From NCBI GenBank assembly GCA_040357565.1, contig JBDODJ010000176.1: DNA of 22,973 bases, one strand, 5' to 3'. Source of the DNA: Cercozoa sp. M6MM. Lineage: Eukaryota; Endomyxa: Ascetosporea. Under the pieces are notes generated by a model. That model ran no database searches and was not told the DNA's origin. It worked only from the letters and a program-made list of their open reading frames with translations. A program made the translations under genes and the position numbers. Below, piece by piece: positions 1-10,961 of this stretch (position 1 is the stretch's first letter; each line of letters opens with the position of its first letter).

Positions 1-46
<46 letters not shown>
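1..46. repeat. (GT)n microsatellite at the left window edge
   Basis: Uninterrupted GT dinucleotides run from the first base to about 46. The tract is followed only 10 bases later by a splice acceptor (TAG at 54-56) for the plus-strand gene that ends at 364. It therefore appears to be the 3' part of an intron. Its true length is unknown because the window starts inside it. Confidence 0.9.
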
Positions 47-47
<1 letters not shown>

Positions 48-56
48 GAGAGCTAG

Positions 57-364
57 TTGACACCCTTGCGGATGTGGACAGGCGGAGGAAGCTCGACTAC
101 GAACTACGCCGGCGCCGGAGGTATCTTTTGTGGGTGTTGACGATAAATTGAAAGGGGTAACGTGTTATGAGGTTGGTACCTTTTTAGGAGGCACCGCTGG
201 AGGCAATGCTGCGGGAACCAACGGAAGTCCACTCTCCTCGGGTAAATAAAATCTATGTGAGCAAGCACCGAGCAATGCCCGCGCTAACGTGGTTTTGTTG
301 TTAAGGTGGCGGAGGCAGTATATCTAACGGCACGTCGACTACTATTGTAAACCACCGCACATAA
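57..364 (+). CDS. 3' end of an unidentified gene with a Gly/Ser/Thr/Asn-rich C-terminal tail
   Basis: I do not recognise the family. Three small exons keep phase: 57-120, 188-241 and 306-364, separated by GT-AG introns of 67 and 64 nt (donors GTATCT and GTAAAT, acceptors TTTTTAG and GTTAAG). The joined tail contains GGGSSTTNYAGAG, GGTAGGNAAGTNGSP and SGGGGSISNGTSTT, and ends in NHRT before TAA at 362-364. The upstream part lies outside the window, beyond the (GT)n intron. The glycine-rich frame is the only one that passes through both splice junctions without a stop. A competing frame in the first exon gives an Arg-rich peptide but stops soon after the first intron. Such tails are usually disordered; no function can be given. 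Confidence 0.5.
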
Positions 365-406
365 ACTATGTCGTATCAAACTGTGCGTGTGTCTGTGTGT
401 GTGCGT

Positions 407-458
<52 letters not shown>

Positions 459-468
459 NNNNNNNNNN

Positions 469-515
<47 letters not shown>

Positions 516-698
516 CGGATGTAGAGCCTCGCGTTCCTTGGTGAATCCGGCTCGGTGTTGATTGAACTTGTGTCTTCTTCATGCCCACCGTGAACACTGG
601 TTGCGAGAAAGTGGACTAAAGCAGTATTAATGCCGCCGTACTGTTACTGTTACTGCCTGCACTTTCGCCTATCCGTCAATCAGTATCTCGTTTAGTAC
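365..698. other. Convergent intergenic region with a long (GT)n tract and an assembly gap
   Basis: This lies between the 3' ends of two convergent genes. Most of it is the dinucleotide tract at about 382-514, interrupted by ten N bases at 459-468. The rest, 515-698, shows no coding signal. It should hold the 3' untranslated regions of both neighbours. Confidence 0.7.
382..514. repeat. (GT)n microsatellite containing a 10-N gap
   Basis: The tract starts as imperfect GT/GC/CT repeats (382-410) and then becomes pure GT. Ten Ns at 459-468 sit inside it with GT repeats on both sides, so the gap is a repeat-collapse placeholder of unknown real length. Confidence 0.95.
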
Positions 699-2528
699 TT
701 AAGTTAAACTGGTCGCGGTTCGTCTCTCGTTCTTGCACAGTTCGGTGCGTCGCATGTCAGCAGCGTGCAGCAACTGTTGGTACTCGCGGCGTTGCGCTTC
801 TCGCGAGTGACGCTTGCGGAGTGCGCGTGCTGCCGCCACGAGTCGTTGCTCTTGTTGCAGCGCTGCCACTTCCTGCTGCAGGCGCGACCAGACAGTCTGT
901 ACAGGTAGGTACATTAAGCTAATACATACTAAAGACTCGACGGAAAGTGAGATACCTCCTTCAAGGCATGTCGTTCTCCGCGAAGTGTCTTCCTGGTCTC
1001 GTCGAAGTACTCTTGCAGTATCGCATGCCTACGCGGTCCGTTGCACCAGCGTTGGCAGCGATCGGCCTGTTCAGCAAGCTGACGAGTTTTTGCAGTGCCC
1101 TCCAAGCGCTCTGCCGGTCTCTCTTCGAGTACTGGAACACTGCTAGGTGGTGGTGTAGGTAAGCCAGTGTGTGTCTCTCGTGCATGCGTGTACTCGCGTG
1201 TGTCACCGCTGAAGCGTTCATGCTCACTAGGACGTTTGAAATCATGACTCAACCGTGCATGCTTCTCGCGAGGGAAAGGAGGTAGCTCGTGTGAGTCGCC
1301 GCTCAGTTGTGCACCAGCTCCAGCGCGGTGTCGAGGTAGTTGGCGTTTCTCCTCGCCGGTGCTATCTATGCGTTCATAGACATCAACAGAATCCACACGA
1401 GGTCGGCGCTCTCGTCGCTTCTGGTGTCGGCGCGATCGTCGCCGTCGGTGTCCCGTGCGATGAAGAAAGTGCACATGTCGCATTGGAGCCGAAACGCGCG
1501 ACACATTTTCTGCCGATGGGTGCTGGTGCTCGGAGAGCTGCTTCGACACGTGAGAACGGCCATGGCGGTGGTGACGGTGTTTGTGAAGGTGAGATCGGCG
1601 TGGAGACCGCGGAATCAAGCGACGGTCGCGATCACTTGGTGCCATTCTCTCCAGTCGCATGATCGCCAATGGAGCCTATCAGGTAATTATGAGTGCTTTT
1701 TATTTATTTAGTTTCGCACTTACTTTTACGTCTTTGCCGTCGCCCAGGGTACGAAAGAACGTGCCGGTGTCGAGAATGCACCCTAGGTTAATCCACACCA
1801 ACTCTTCCCTTTCTGGCAAAGAAAGTAAAGTAGTCGAATGTACCACGCTCCACATCAAACCAGCAGAAGGAATGAGACGCAATAAGCACCGAAACATGCG
1901 TGAACACTGGTCGTTTGTTCACCAAAACAGTGAGTCGATGCAGGCCAAGTCGGCGCGGTCTCAGATGCACTCGAACCACCTGCAAGTGATTGGGATTCTC
2001 CGACACCCCTTGATAGAATGTTAATAATAGACCTCGGTGTGTTCGTCCTGCGAGACAGTCATGATACTGCGCTGAGGAATTCGTTTCTGCTTGGTCTCGT
2101 TGGGCGACACAATGAGACAGTCCACTTTGGCATGGGCAGGACACGTGATGGCGAAGGAAGCGGACACACGGTTCTTGTTCACACGACCTGCCAGTTGGTT
2201 CCATGCACCCGATGCCACGATACTAGTTACTGCACAAACAGAGCCTGGAGGTAAAGTGAAAACGCAGGTCAAAAGCGTACGCTCTTCCCGTCCAGCACGA
2301 TGTCCTCCGCCGGCCAGATCGCCGACATCACTGATCCCTGAATGCGAAGAAGTGATCGATCCACTTCCGTGCAGTGCCTCGCGACTGCTCTCTGGTAAGG
2401 CTGAAAACAGGGGCCTGTCAGCGTAGAGTTATAATTGAACAATCAGGGGGAAATTAAGCACCTGGCCAATCAAGTTCACAGTCATCCAGATGCACCCGGT
2501 CGCTGTCAAGCGACGAGTCTTCTTCCAT
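699..2528 (-). CDS. Filamin-like domain protein with a His/Arg-rich region and C-terminal coiled coil
   Basis: Six exons were joined by splice phase: 2528-2462, 2400-2033, 1979-1844, 1782-1724, 1675-956 and 896-699 (introns of 48-61 nt), giving 515 aa. The start is the ATG at 2528, followed by an acidic opening (MEEDSSLDSD). Residues about 60-185 look like a filamin/ABP280-type Ig fold: a SIVASGAWNQLAG opening resembles strand A, and LRPRRLGLHRLTVLVNKRPV resembles the conserved 'P..G.h.i.V.vng.pi' end of the repeat. Residues about 228-290 are rich in His and Arg (HKHRHHRHGR, GHRRRRSRRHQKRRERR), which may bind nucleic acid or metal or act as a nuclear localisation region. Residues about 405-510 are charged and heptad-like (RLQQEVAALQQEQRLVAAAR), a likely coiled coil. 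I do not recognise an orthologue. The filamin assignment is inference from motif shape. The small exon 1782-1724 is the least certain, although it keeps phase on both sides. Confidence 0.6.
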
Positions 2529-3157
2529 CTTGTGCGCACGTACTCTTTCAGTATGACTTAGTTCATTCGCTTAGCGATTAAAACGGCTCTAACAACTCGC
2601 GCACAGATGTGCGAAGTCGGCTTTTCTTCGGCGCAACGGCAACTTGGAATCTCAACATCTGGCCCCCAAAAAGAGCACGGATGGGTTACTTAGAGATTTA
2701 AGGTATCTCTAGTAAATAAACACACGCACTGCACACCCGCACTGATACCAATGTCGCATCTAGTACAGAATGCGGACCATTTCGCGTGGCCAACAGAACA
2801 GGCGGACCAACGCCGCCCCAATGATAGGATGGAGATACCTTGCCTCTTTCAGGTGCATAGAATTTCGGTTTAAAGTTGACTGCCTATTAAACACATGCAA
2901 AATGCTCAGCACTCACTCGACACATTTAGAGTCAGCTTCGAGATCTTTTTCTTTAGGGTCGTTTATTTAAGGAGCTCAACTCACAACTCCCCGAATGCAC
3001 TGTTTAGAAAGCTTACCCGCACGTCCAGCACGCGTACGCACGTTTTGCGCGCCTCCGTCTGGGAATCAGGCTGACTACCCAGTACAGTATAGCTACAGCA
3101 AGAAATTGAACTGACATTGTCACTGCCCTGCAAGTCAAAGCCGAATGATTGCTAGGT
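2529..3157. other. Intergenic region with no recognised gene
   Basis: This separates the 5' end of the filamin-like gene from the 3' end of the secreted mucin-like gene; both are on the minus strand. Short open frames here have no domain-like composition. The stretch just above 2528 must carry the filamin-like gene's promoter. I see no RNA gene or repeat. Confidence 0.6.
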
Positions 3158-5378
3158 TTAGTTACTGAGCACGCACTCAGATTGCGACTGTCCCAGAGGA
3201 CCTGTGAGTGTTCGAATCAAGTGTCCCAGTACTGCACCATCAGTGGCCGACTCCGGATTGGCACCGATACCGACGTAGGCACTCACCCAATCGAAGAAGA
3301 GTGGGTCCAGTTGCGTAGCAGTGGCAACACCGATGGCCGAATCTGGTGGGCTGCCAGAAACAGGGTCACGGGCCGTAAATGACCCGGCTTCCTTGTTCAT
3401 GTTGGTCACCGTGACGCCGTTCATCGTTGCGCCGCCACTGTTTCGAAAAAGTCGTACATTGCTTGGAGAACCGCCAAGCGTTATGTTGCTCCAGGCGCCA
3501 CTGAGTTGCGACGAGGCGGTAAACCAAAAAGCAGCGGAAACATCGGTCGAGAGAAAGTTTCCCAACACTTGAAGATCGACGAGGTGGACGGTCGTGGCCG
3601 AGCCAATAACGACGCCTACTTTTAGATACACCCAGGATGAAAGATTCCGAAAAGTCGGAAACCAAATAAAAGTGCTGGATGAACGCTCACCATAGAGACG
3701 GGTATGATTTGAAGCGAATCCGTTGACAGAGGCCCTGTCGGCAACTTGAAGACCACTTACAAATACGAGGTTTGAGTGGAGATTTTTCACGATAAGGTTT
3801 TGGTTCCCTCCTTCAACGATAACACCACTGGATGAGCAAAAAAACGCAACATTCCGAAGCATAGGTGGCTGATTTGCTAGCTGCGGGGCGTTTAGTTCCA
3901 GCCCACGCCCGTACTGAAAACTGCATCCAGAAACAAATCAACTTTTTGATCTGTAAACACCAAACGTCAACATTTTTATCTTACCGAGTGTGTTGGATGA
4001 GAGTGTCCGATGTAAAAATCCGGTTCAGACCCCAAGAGCCACTCTCGACAGCCGCGGTCTCAACAGTCAGCAAGATTGGCTTCCCTGGCCTTCCGAGCAT
4101 ACGTAATGTTGATCCTTGAGAAGCAAAGATATTTCCGCTGCTGTGCTGGATGAACGTGAGTTTGGTCCCTAAATGTTAACACCACAAATGAACTAAACTA
4201 TCTAGTTTTACTGGAAAAGTTCAGTACAGCTTAGTCGAAATCATGTATTCTTTTTTACCCGCGTCGACGCACAAGGTTCCTGAGAGACTGATCTTCCTGA
4301 CATTGTAGCCGTCGACGCAATCCTCACTTGGAGAAAGCACGCACACTTCATTGCTGTCGATGCCGTCGTTTGCGTTAAACTCGCACACAGATCCACTAGA
4401 AAAGGGACATCCGCTTTGCGACGTGGCAAAGCCCATTCCGGCGCATGTGAGTACTTCAGTGCACTGCAACATTCCCGTGACGTCGCTGATCTCGCAGTAT
4501 CTGGAGAGCATCAAATTAAAGTCATCGTGCTAGCAATCAAGGGAATTAGAACTCGACTGAAAAATGATGCACCCGGAGAGACATTGGGTATCATCGGTAC
4601 ACAACTGCTCTGGCATGCCAAGGCAGCGATCGAGACCTGGGGGGCACTCTGCATCAGCCCCACACGATTCGTCAGTGTCACAAGATGCGCCGAAGACACA
4701 GAACCCGTCGATGCACACGCGACCAAGCAGTCCACTGCAATCGCTTGTTTCGACACATGGCTGCAGAACATTCGGTGCCGTTGTTGTTGTTGTCGTTTCC
4801 GTCGTCGTAGTTGTTGCTGTCGTAGTAGTTGTTGTCATAGTTGTTGTTGTAGTAGTTGTTGTTGTCGGTTCGATAGTTGTCGTTGTCGTGAGTTCGATGG
4901 TAGACGTTGTTGTCGTGGGTTCGATAGTTGTGGTTGTTGTCGTGGGTTCGATGGCAGTTGTTGTCGTGGGTTCGATCGCTGTCGTGGGTTCGATGGTAGA
5001 CGTTGTTGTCGTGGGTTCGATTGCTGTCGTTGTACTTACCGGCATAGGTTGGGAACTCGTGGTCACAGTCGTCGTTGTAGGTTCGTCATCTAAAAACAAG
5101 CTCAACATTCCAAGTCGGTCGCGTAGTTCTCTCGCCCGGAACTGGAGTTCGTCCCGAGATTTTCGCAAGTTCTACCCACATTAGTCGTAAAAAGCGACGA
5201 GCTTCAATACCATGCAAAAGGTGTTTTTAACGGATTGCACTGCCTTGAGTACTCCACGAACGAACTCATTGTTGTCAGACAGCACGGCAAATTCTGATTC
5301 GGTTCCGCCCTGAACCAGCGACTCAGTCCCCGTGAACTGCAACAGAAAGCTGAGCAACAAAGCGAGCCTCCAAATCAT
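3158..5378 (-). CDS. Secreted mucin-like protein: signal peptide, Thr-rich stalk, Cys-rich modules, beta-helix-like C-terminus
   Basis: Five exons keep phase: 5378-5211, 5171-4573, 4500-4259, 4168-3985 and 3920-3158 (introns of 39, 72, 90 and 64 nt), giving 651 aa. The start at 5378 is chosen because MIWRLALLLSFLLQFTGTES is a clear signal peptide; further in-frame codons upstream look non-coding. Residues about 57-85 are a charged helix (RKSRDELQFRARELRDRLG). Residues 88-187 are almost all Thr, broken by EP or IE pairs in an 'IEPTTTT'-type repeat, a likely O-glycosylated stalk. A cysteine-rich part follows (about 195-330) with EGF/DSL-like spacing such as CTDDTQCLSGYC. From about 340 the sequence has a regular G/N/V/T-rich turn pattern (FFCSSSGVIVEGGNQNLIVK, VTVTNMNKEAGSFTARD), suggesting a right-handed parallel beta-helix. 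No C-terminal membrane segment or GPI signal is obvious, so it is probably secreted or wall-bound. Exact role unknown; adhesin, wall protein or lectin-like are possibilities only. Confidence 0.75.
4779..5078 (-). repeat. Coding repeat for the threonine-rich stalk
   Basis: This 300-bp part of the second exon of the secreted protein encodes about 100 residues dominated by Thr, with repeated IEPTTTT/AIEPTTTT units. On the plus strand it appears as GTT/GTC/GTA/GTG-type triplets. Codon choice for Thr varies within the array, so this is an old or selected protein repeat rather than a recent microsatellite expansion. Confidence 0.85.
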
Positions 5379-5550
5379 GCTTGCAGTACTAGTCGGTGAG
5401 TGCACATAAGTACCGACTGTATTTACTCGCTCACCCATGCTTGTCGTTTCGCTCGGCTGGTGCGGCGAAACGGCTAAACTCACCCGACCTAAACTGCAGT
5501 TATGTAACCAACGTCGGACACCGCTCCTTCAAGACGAGATACTGACGTCA

Positions 5551-5559
5551 AAACAGAAC
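5551..5559. repeat. Left target-site duplication of the MITE (AAACAGAAC)
   Basis: Nine bases, AAACAGAAC, directly left of the element's GGGTTCTGG end. An identical copy lies at 5904-5912 directly right of the other end. Confidence 0.8.
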
Positions 5560-5903
5560 GGGTTCTGGGGCGTTCTGGGGCGTTGAAGCCCACTTTTAAA
5601 TACGCGTGCTAACTATCATCAGTGCATGAGCATATAAGATTAGTGCATAACTGAGTGCGTGGAAGTTCCGCTAATCCCGTAAACTCGAAGAAAATTGTGA
5701 TACAATCCTCTTATTTTGTTGCGTTGGAGCGCCGGATTCGCATCACCGGCGCTCAATTGCCCGATTTTGTGAAGCCAATTTTCTTCGAGTTTACGGGATT
5801 AGCGGAACTTCCACGCACTCAGTTATGCACTAATCTTATATGCTCATGCACTGATGATAGTTAGCACGCGTATTTAAAAGTGGGCTTCAACGCCCCAGAA
5901 CCC
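5560..5903. mobile_element. Foldback MITE, Mutator-like by target-site duplication
   Basis: A 344-bp non-coding element. Arms 5572-5697 and 5776-5901 are perfect reverse complements over 126 bp. The outer ends read GGGTTCTGGGGCG on the left and CGCCCCAGAACCC on the right, extending the terminal repeat to 5560 and 5903; the left end carries an extra 10-bp tandem copy of TTCTGGGGCG. Flanking it is a 9-bp direct repeat, AAACAGAAC, at 5551-5559 and 5904-5912, a typical target-site duplication. A 9-bp duplication with long terminal inverted repeats is typical of Mutator/MULE-type elements, so this is most likely a non-autonomous MULE-derived MITE. No transposase is encoded. Identical arms point to a young insertion or to arm conversion. 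Confidence 0.85.
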
Positions 5904-5912
5904 AAACAGAAC
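5904..5912. repeat. Right target-site duplication of the MITE (AAACAGAAC)
   Basis: Exact copy of the 9 bases at 5551-5559, immediately after the CCAGAACCC end of the element. Confidence 0.8.
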
Positions 5913-6207
5913 ACATATCTAAGTAGCGTAGCGTTAGCACAATGCCGTCAGACCGGACCGATTTTACGATTTTATTTTTTCGTTTTCAATCGAATTGTCC
6001 GTTTTGGCAATCTACAGTTACGCCGCGTTACCGTGTGTATTCACCGTAAGCTATACGCACGGGCTCCCGGTGCTTGACCGTCGCTAGAGTCGCATGCCCA
6101 CGTGCCTAAAAGCCCACAGGCCGCACGGCCCACTCCTTGAGGTTCTTGCAGAAGGCGTCCTGCCGAAACAATGCACAACAGTGACAAACACGATTCTTCC
6201 CCCGATA

Positions 6208-9200
6208 TCAGCGATGATCTACCAAGTTGCTGATGAACTGGTCGCGCGAAGTACGCACAGCACGCGGCTCAACGTTCTCGGTGAGTGTCACGAAAGCTTG
6301 GCGAAGCTGCTCGCTTCGTGAAGCATCTTGCGTGTGCATCAGCGTCATCTGGAACTGCTCAAAGGCCTGCGGCGCCTGCAGCAGCACCGCGAAGGCGGCA
6401 CGGCCGAGAGTGCTCGCGTTGCGCACGTTGTCGAAACTGCCAAAGAAGCCGTGTATATTTACGATGCATTTACGATAGACAAATGGATGAAACAAGGCAA
6501 CGCACAGAATGCGCAGGAACAGTTGCGTCAACAGCGATTGCGTCAGTTGCGGACACTGCAAACAACTTAGTTTCATATCATACATCAGCACAGTACAGCA
6601 CAACTAAAGTGAACCTGTTCACGAATCAGCTTGTCCAGTCGGATGCTCGCCTAAGCCAACGGTCAAGAAACTCAATCGGTCGAAACAACCAAAGCCAAAG
6701 CAAGCACTTACTTGCACTTCGGGCAACGACTCGGCACGAGCAAGTCGGCGTGGACGGCCCTTCAGGCAGACCAAGATTAATGTCAAATTAAATTAAACTT
6801 GCAAAAAAAGTACCTGTGCACGTTGCACAAGGGCAGCCTGTCCTCATACGTACATGTATGATGAAACAAGACAACAAGCAAAAGCAGCCAAGTTACTTGT
6901 TGCCACAGGAAGTCGTACAATCGCTCGACCACAAGTGCAACGACGGATGAGATTTTTGGATCGGCGTGTTGAATGCCTGGATTCAATACATTCGGATACA
7001 ATACATTTTACAGATTGCAACAAAACCCCAAAAAGGATAAAGCAAAAACTACCATCAGCAAGTGAAGTCAGTAGCTGCAACAGCGCAGCGTCCGGCAGCT
7101 TGGCCGTTAGGGCCAGGTGGTTGCGGAACAGGACTTCGACCAGTTCGAAATACCGCGTCGTCAGCTCCGGGAAAGCAATGATATCCTGCAAACACACAAG
7201 TCAGTTCAGTAGCCTACCTTCACAAAGAGAAGTGAAAGCTTACAGTGAACGGAATCTGGAGTAGCAACTTCACCGTGGTGAACACGGCCTGAAAACAATC
7301 CACCAGTCAAATTGCATCGCAGCGAAGTGAAAGGACAACACGGACCTGCTCAAGTCGTGTGTCGTTGAAGTACTCAAAGACGCCAAAGTTCACGAAATTG
7401 CCCGACAAGGAACGCTGGAGTATCTCGGCGCACAGCATCACTGGCTGGTACAACTACGCACATCAAAGCAATGCTGTAATAGTAACAAAGCACGAACTAA
7501 CTTTACAAAACTGACCTGGTCATAACGCGCATTATCGTCGCTGAAGCCCGGAATCTACCATCATGATAGGGGTACAAAGCACAAATTTAACAACCCTAAG
7601 AAGCGTACCTCGCCATTCTGCTGGGCCTGAATGCGCTGCAGCAGGCGCGTGCCAAGTGTTTCGAGCATCTTGGCGGTCTCCTGGAAGAGAATCACGCCGT
7701 TCGGCGAACTGGCCGGGAAGTGAATGCGCGATGATCGGTTGCGCACCTGCGGAACACCGTTCAAACGTCCATCACAGTCAAAGTGAAAGGATCGGCGACT
7801 GTTTTTGGTACCAGTTCGGACGCGAAACTGAGCATTGACGTCAGCACCTTGGGCTGCGTCCAGCCGGCTTCGATCATTCGCAGCAGCAGCTTGAAGTACT
7901 CCGGGTGCAGCCACTAAACAGAAGTGCGCAAACCAACCGTTCGTTTGTACAAATTCTGAGGATGGGGATGTACCTGCCAGAACAGCTGGTACTGCTGCCG
8001 CGTCGTTGTGGCCGACACAACGCCTCGCAGGTCGTGCATCAGTCCGATGGCCGCCAGAGACACTGCCGAGTTCGGTTGGTCGAACAAGCCTGTTCACACA
8101 TGAACACGTAGCCATACACCTAAAAAATAGAAAGTAAATTAAAGAATACCGCCTCCAGCAGTTCCCTGTAGCATTGCGGCGTTGAGTTTCTCAAACACCA
8201 CTTCGAACGGGTCTGTTCAGTCAATGGTAGTTAAAAGGTCTTCATGGACCGTACAGAATGGGACAAGCGTTTACCCATGAACTCGTCAAAGAAGCGATCG
8301 CAATTGTGCTCGTGAAACACAATTCTTCCCTGCTCATTTTGCATGGTTAGAGATACATACATGTTGGTTAAAGGTGTGATAAACCAAGGGATTATGTTTG
8401 AAGGAAATACCAAGATGGAGTAGTAGATAGTGCGCTGCTCGAAGTTGTCGGCGCGCGCCAGGAACGGAAACCCGTGCTCTGCCGTGTGTCGACCCTGTGT
8501 ACACATAGGACGGTTCATTTGTACACGGTTGGATTAGGGGAGTGCTACCTTATCCAGCAAGGCACGAGCTTGTTCGGAACGCACGAGCACCTTGTTGGTC
8601 GTGTAGCCATCCGCCAGTGCCTGTCCAGGTCGACAACATAAAGGCAGAACAGCAGGCAATCTAGAGAGTCAAAGAGAGTCAATTTAGTACCTTAAAGAGC
8701 TGCAGCGACTTCTCGACGACGAGCGGCGCGTCACCCCACAGTCGCAGGTTACAAAGGATCTTGCGCAGCGAGGCGCGAATGATACCAGCATGATCCGTGC
8801 CGCCTGTACATTTGAACAGGTGTAAATGGGCAGTATAGGCGGGTTGGTACAGATGTACATGGCTACAACACAAACATGTGTATAAAGGAGAGTGGGCGTA
8901 CCGAGGTGCTCGCGCATGAGCTCAAAGATTGGCGAGACCTCCTGTACGCGGCGCTGCGTTTGCTGCAGGCGGTGCTGGCGGCGCTGATCGTGCGTCATGG
9001 GTCCGCCTGCAGCATACCCGGTTATTCGGTGAGGTAGTAAGGTAGGAGGCAGGGTAGGAAGGAAGGAGGCAGGATAGGAAGGTAGGAGGCAGGATAGGAG
9101 TGCGATAGCAGTGCAGGTAGGCAGTACCAACGAGTGTGACGTTGACGTCTTCCTCGTCCTCCTCGTCCTCCTCCTATTACAGGGAGGCAGGGAAGGTAAA

Positions 9201-10831
9201 CCACACGGTCACCGGGGGCACAGTAGGATACGTAGAGTACGAGGTCTCCTTCAGCCTGCCGCTCCTGCATGGCGAGGACCGTGTTGACGCGACGTTGCAT
9301 GTGCACATGCGCCTTGCCTATATGGTGGTCGGGTCAAGTAGGTGGTCGGCAGGTAGGTAGGCAGGTAGGTTACGGAACTGCTCCAGGAAGCGCAGCAACG
9401 ACAACTCGAGATGTACCGGAATTGGCGGACTCGCCTGTGTGTACAGCTTGAACAAGTGTTCATAAGGTTAAAGAGATCCGTGGTACATTTGGGCCAGCCT
9501 GTGCGCGGTGCTCGAGACGGGTTTCAACCATTCGCATCAGCGAGAAGACCTGCGGGGTTAAGAGGTAAGGTGGTAGGAGGGGTAAAAAAGGATACGACGT
9601 ACAATCGAAGCAAGCTGTGCGTCGATGTTGAGGTACATTTCGCGCGTAGTACCACCGATCATATCAGTGCCTCCTGCACAAACAAGTTGTTCACAGCCAC
9701 CCTCGGGGGGGGGGGGTGGTAAGGTTACCCGGCGACTGATGCAGCAGCGGCAGCGGCTGATGTACGTGCGTGCAACCGACGAGACCACTCACAACGTACA
9801 CGAGCCAACTGCATACACAGTAAACAAGGTTACAAAGATAGTGGGCACAATGTACGAGAGTGCAGCTTCAGCGGTGCAAAGTTGTTGCGCCACCTGTGAT
9901 TGTCAAAGGGATAGGAGGTGTTAGCAATGGACAAAAGATCGAAGCTACATCCTCATGTGACACGGTGGGTGGCAGCTGGCCCGACACGAGTTGCGTCACC
10001 ATGTTGGCATACGGTTGCATGTGTGCTTGCAGCTGGTTCCTCAGCTACACCAACAACCGTCACACAAGGCGATCAGTATCAATCACGCTTCAGTTTGGTA
10101 CCAGCTCGAACGTGCGTGCGTATCGGAAACGTGCGATAATCGGAACTGTAGTCATCTGAGCCTCCAGATCACCTGTGTGGGGATAAAAAGTAATGGCAAG
10201 GCTGAAGCGGGGTAAAACACTGTACCGACTTCAAACCATTCGTCGAGGTCCATTTCGCCAGATTCCATGTAGCTAATAACCAGGGACAAAGGTGCGTTGT
10301 AAGTGCGTTCAAGGGTACGTGAGAAATGTTCCAAAATGTACGATTTGACGGCATTGAGTCGCGTGACAATGTAACTTTCGGCGACCTGCGGAATCACCTC
10401 GGCGATGGGACCGGCTACCTGGGCACCGCCGCGCAGGAAGGGCATCGACACTGTCAGTCGCGACCACAAATCCACCAGGTAGTGCACGCACGTGGCCGAC
10501 CACTCAAAGTGCTGCAACAAGGAGAGTAGGGGAAACAAAGGGTAGACGGAGGAGGGTATAGGGACCACAAAGGCGCGCATCGTCAACTTGAGCACCAGCG
10601 TGAGCCACTGCGCGAACTGCGCCTGCTTGATCAACTCGCTCAGCTGGAAGTTCGACTTGATAGACGCCAGCAAACGACACAGTTTCAGCAGAATGTCCTC
10701 TGCACACACAAATTCAAAGGCTAGAAGAACAGTCAACAGACATGAGAAACAAAAGACTACGGTCAGCAAGGAAGCCGCGTTCCTTGTCATCGTCCTAATC
10801 ATTCAAAATACAAAGTCGAGAACAAAATCAA

Positions 10832-10893
<62 letters not shown>

Positions 10894-10903
10894 NNNNNNN
10901 NNN

Positions 10904-10961
<58 letters not shown>

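Larger units (their letters stand above)
5379..6207. other. Intergenic region between the secreted-protein gene and XPO7, holding a MITE
   Basis: The left part, 5379-5550, should contain the promoter of the minus-strand secreted-protein gene. The MITE at 5560-5903 fills the centre. From 5913 to 6207 no coding signal is seen; this should include the 3' untranslated region of XPO7. Confidence 0.65.

Noticed and set aside
929-1711. Several long plus-strand frames opposite the His/Arg-rich exon
   Set aside because: GC-rich coding sequence leaves open antisense frames; only the minus strand gives phase-consistent exons.
4564-5184. Long valine-rich plus-strand frame
   Set aside because: It is the antisense of the Thr-codon array; GTN repeats are the complement of ACN codons in the secreted-protein gene.
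5655-6077. Two plus-strand open frames of 65-69 codons over and beside the MITE
   Set aside because: They lie largely in or run out of the inverted-repeat arms and share mirrored sequence; no start context, domain or splice support.
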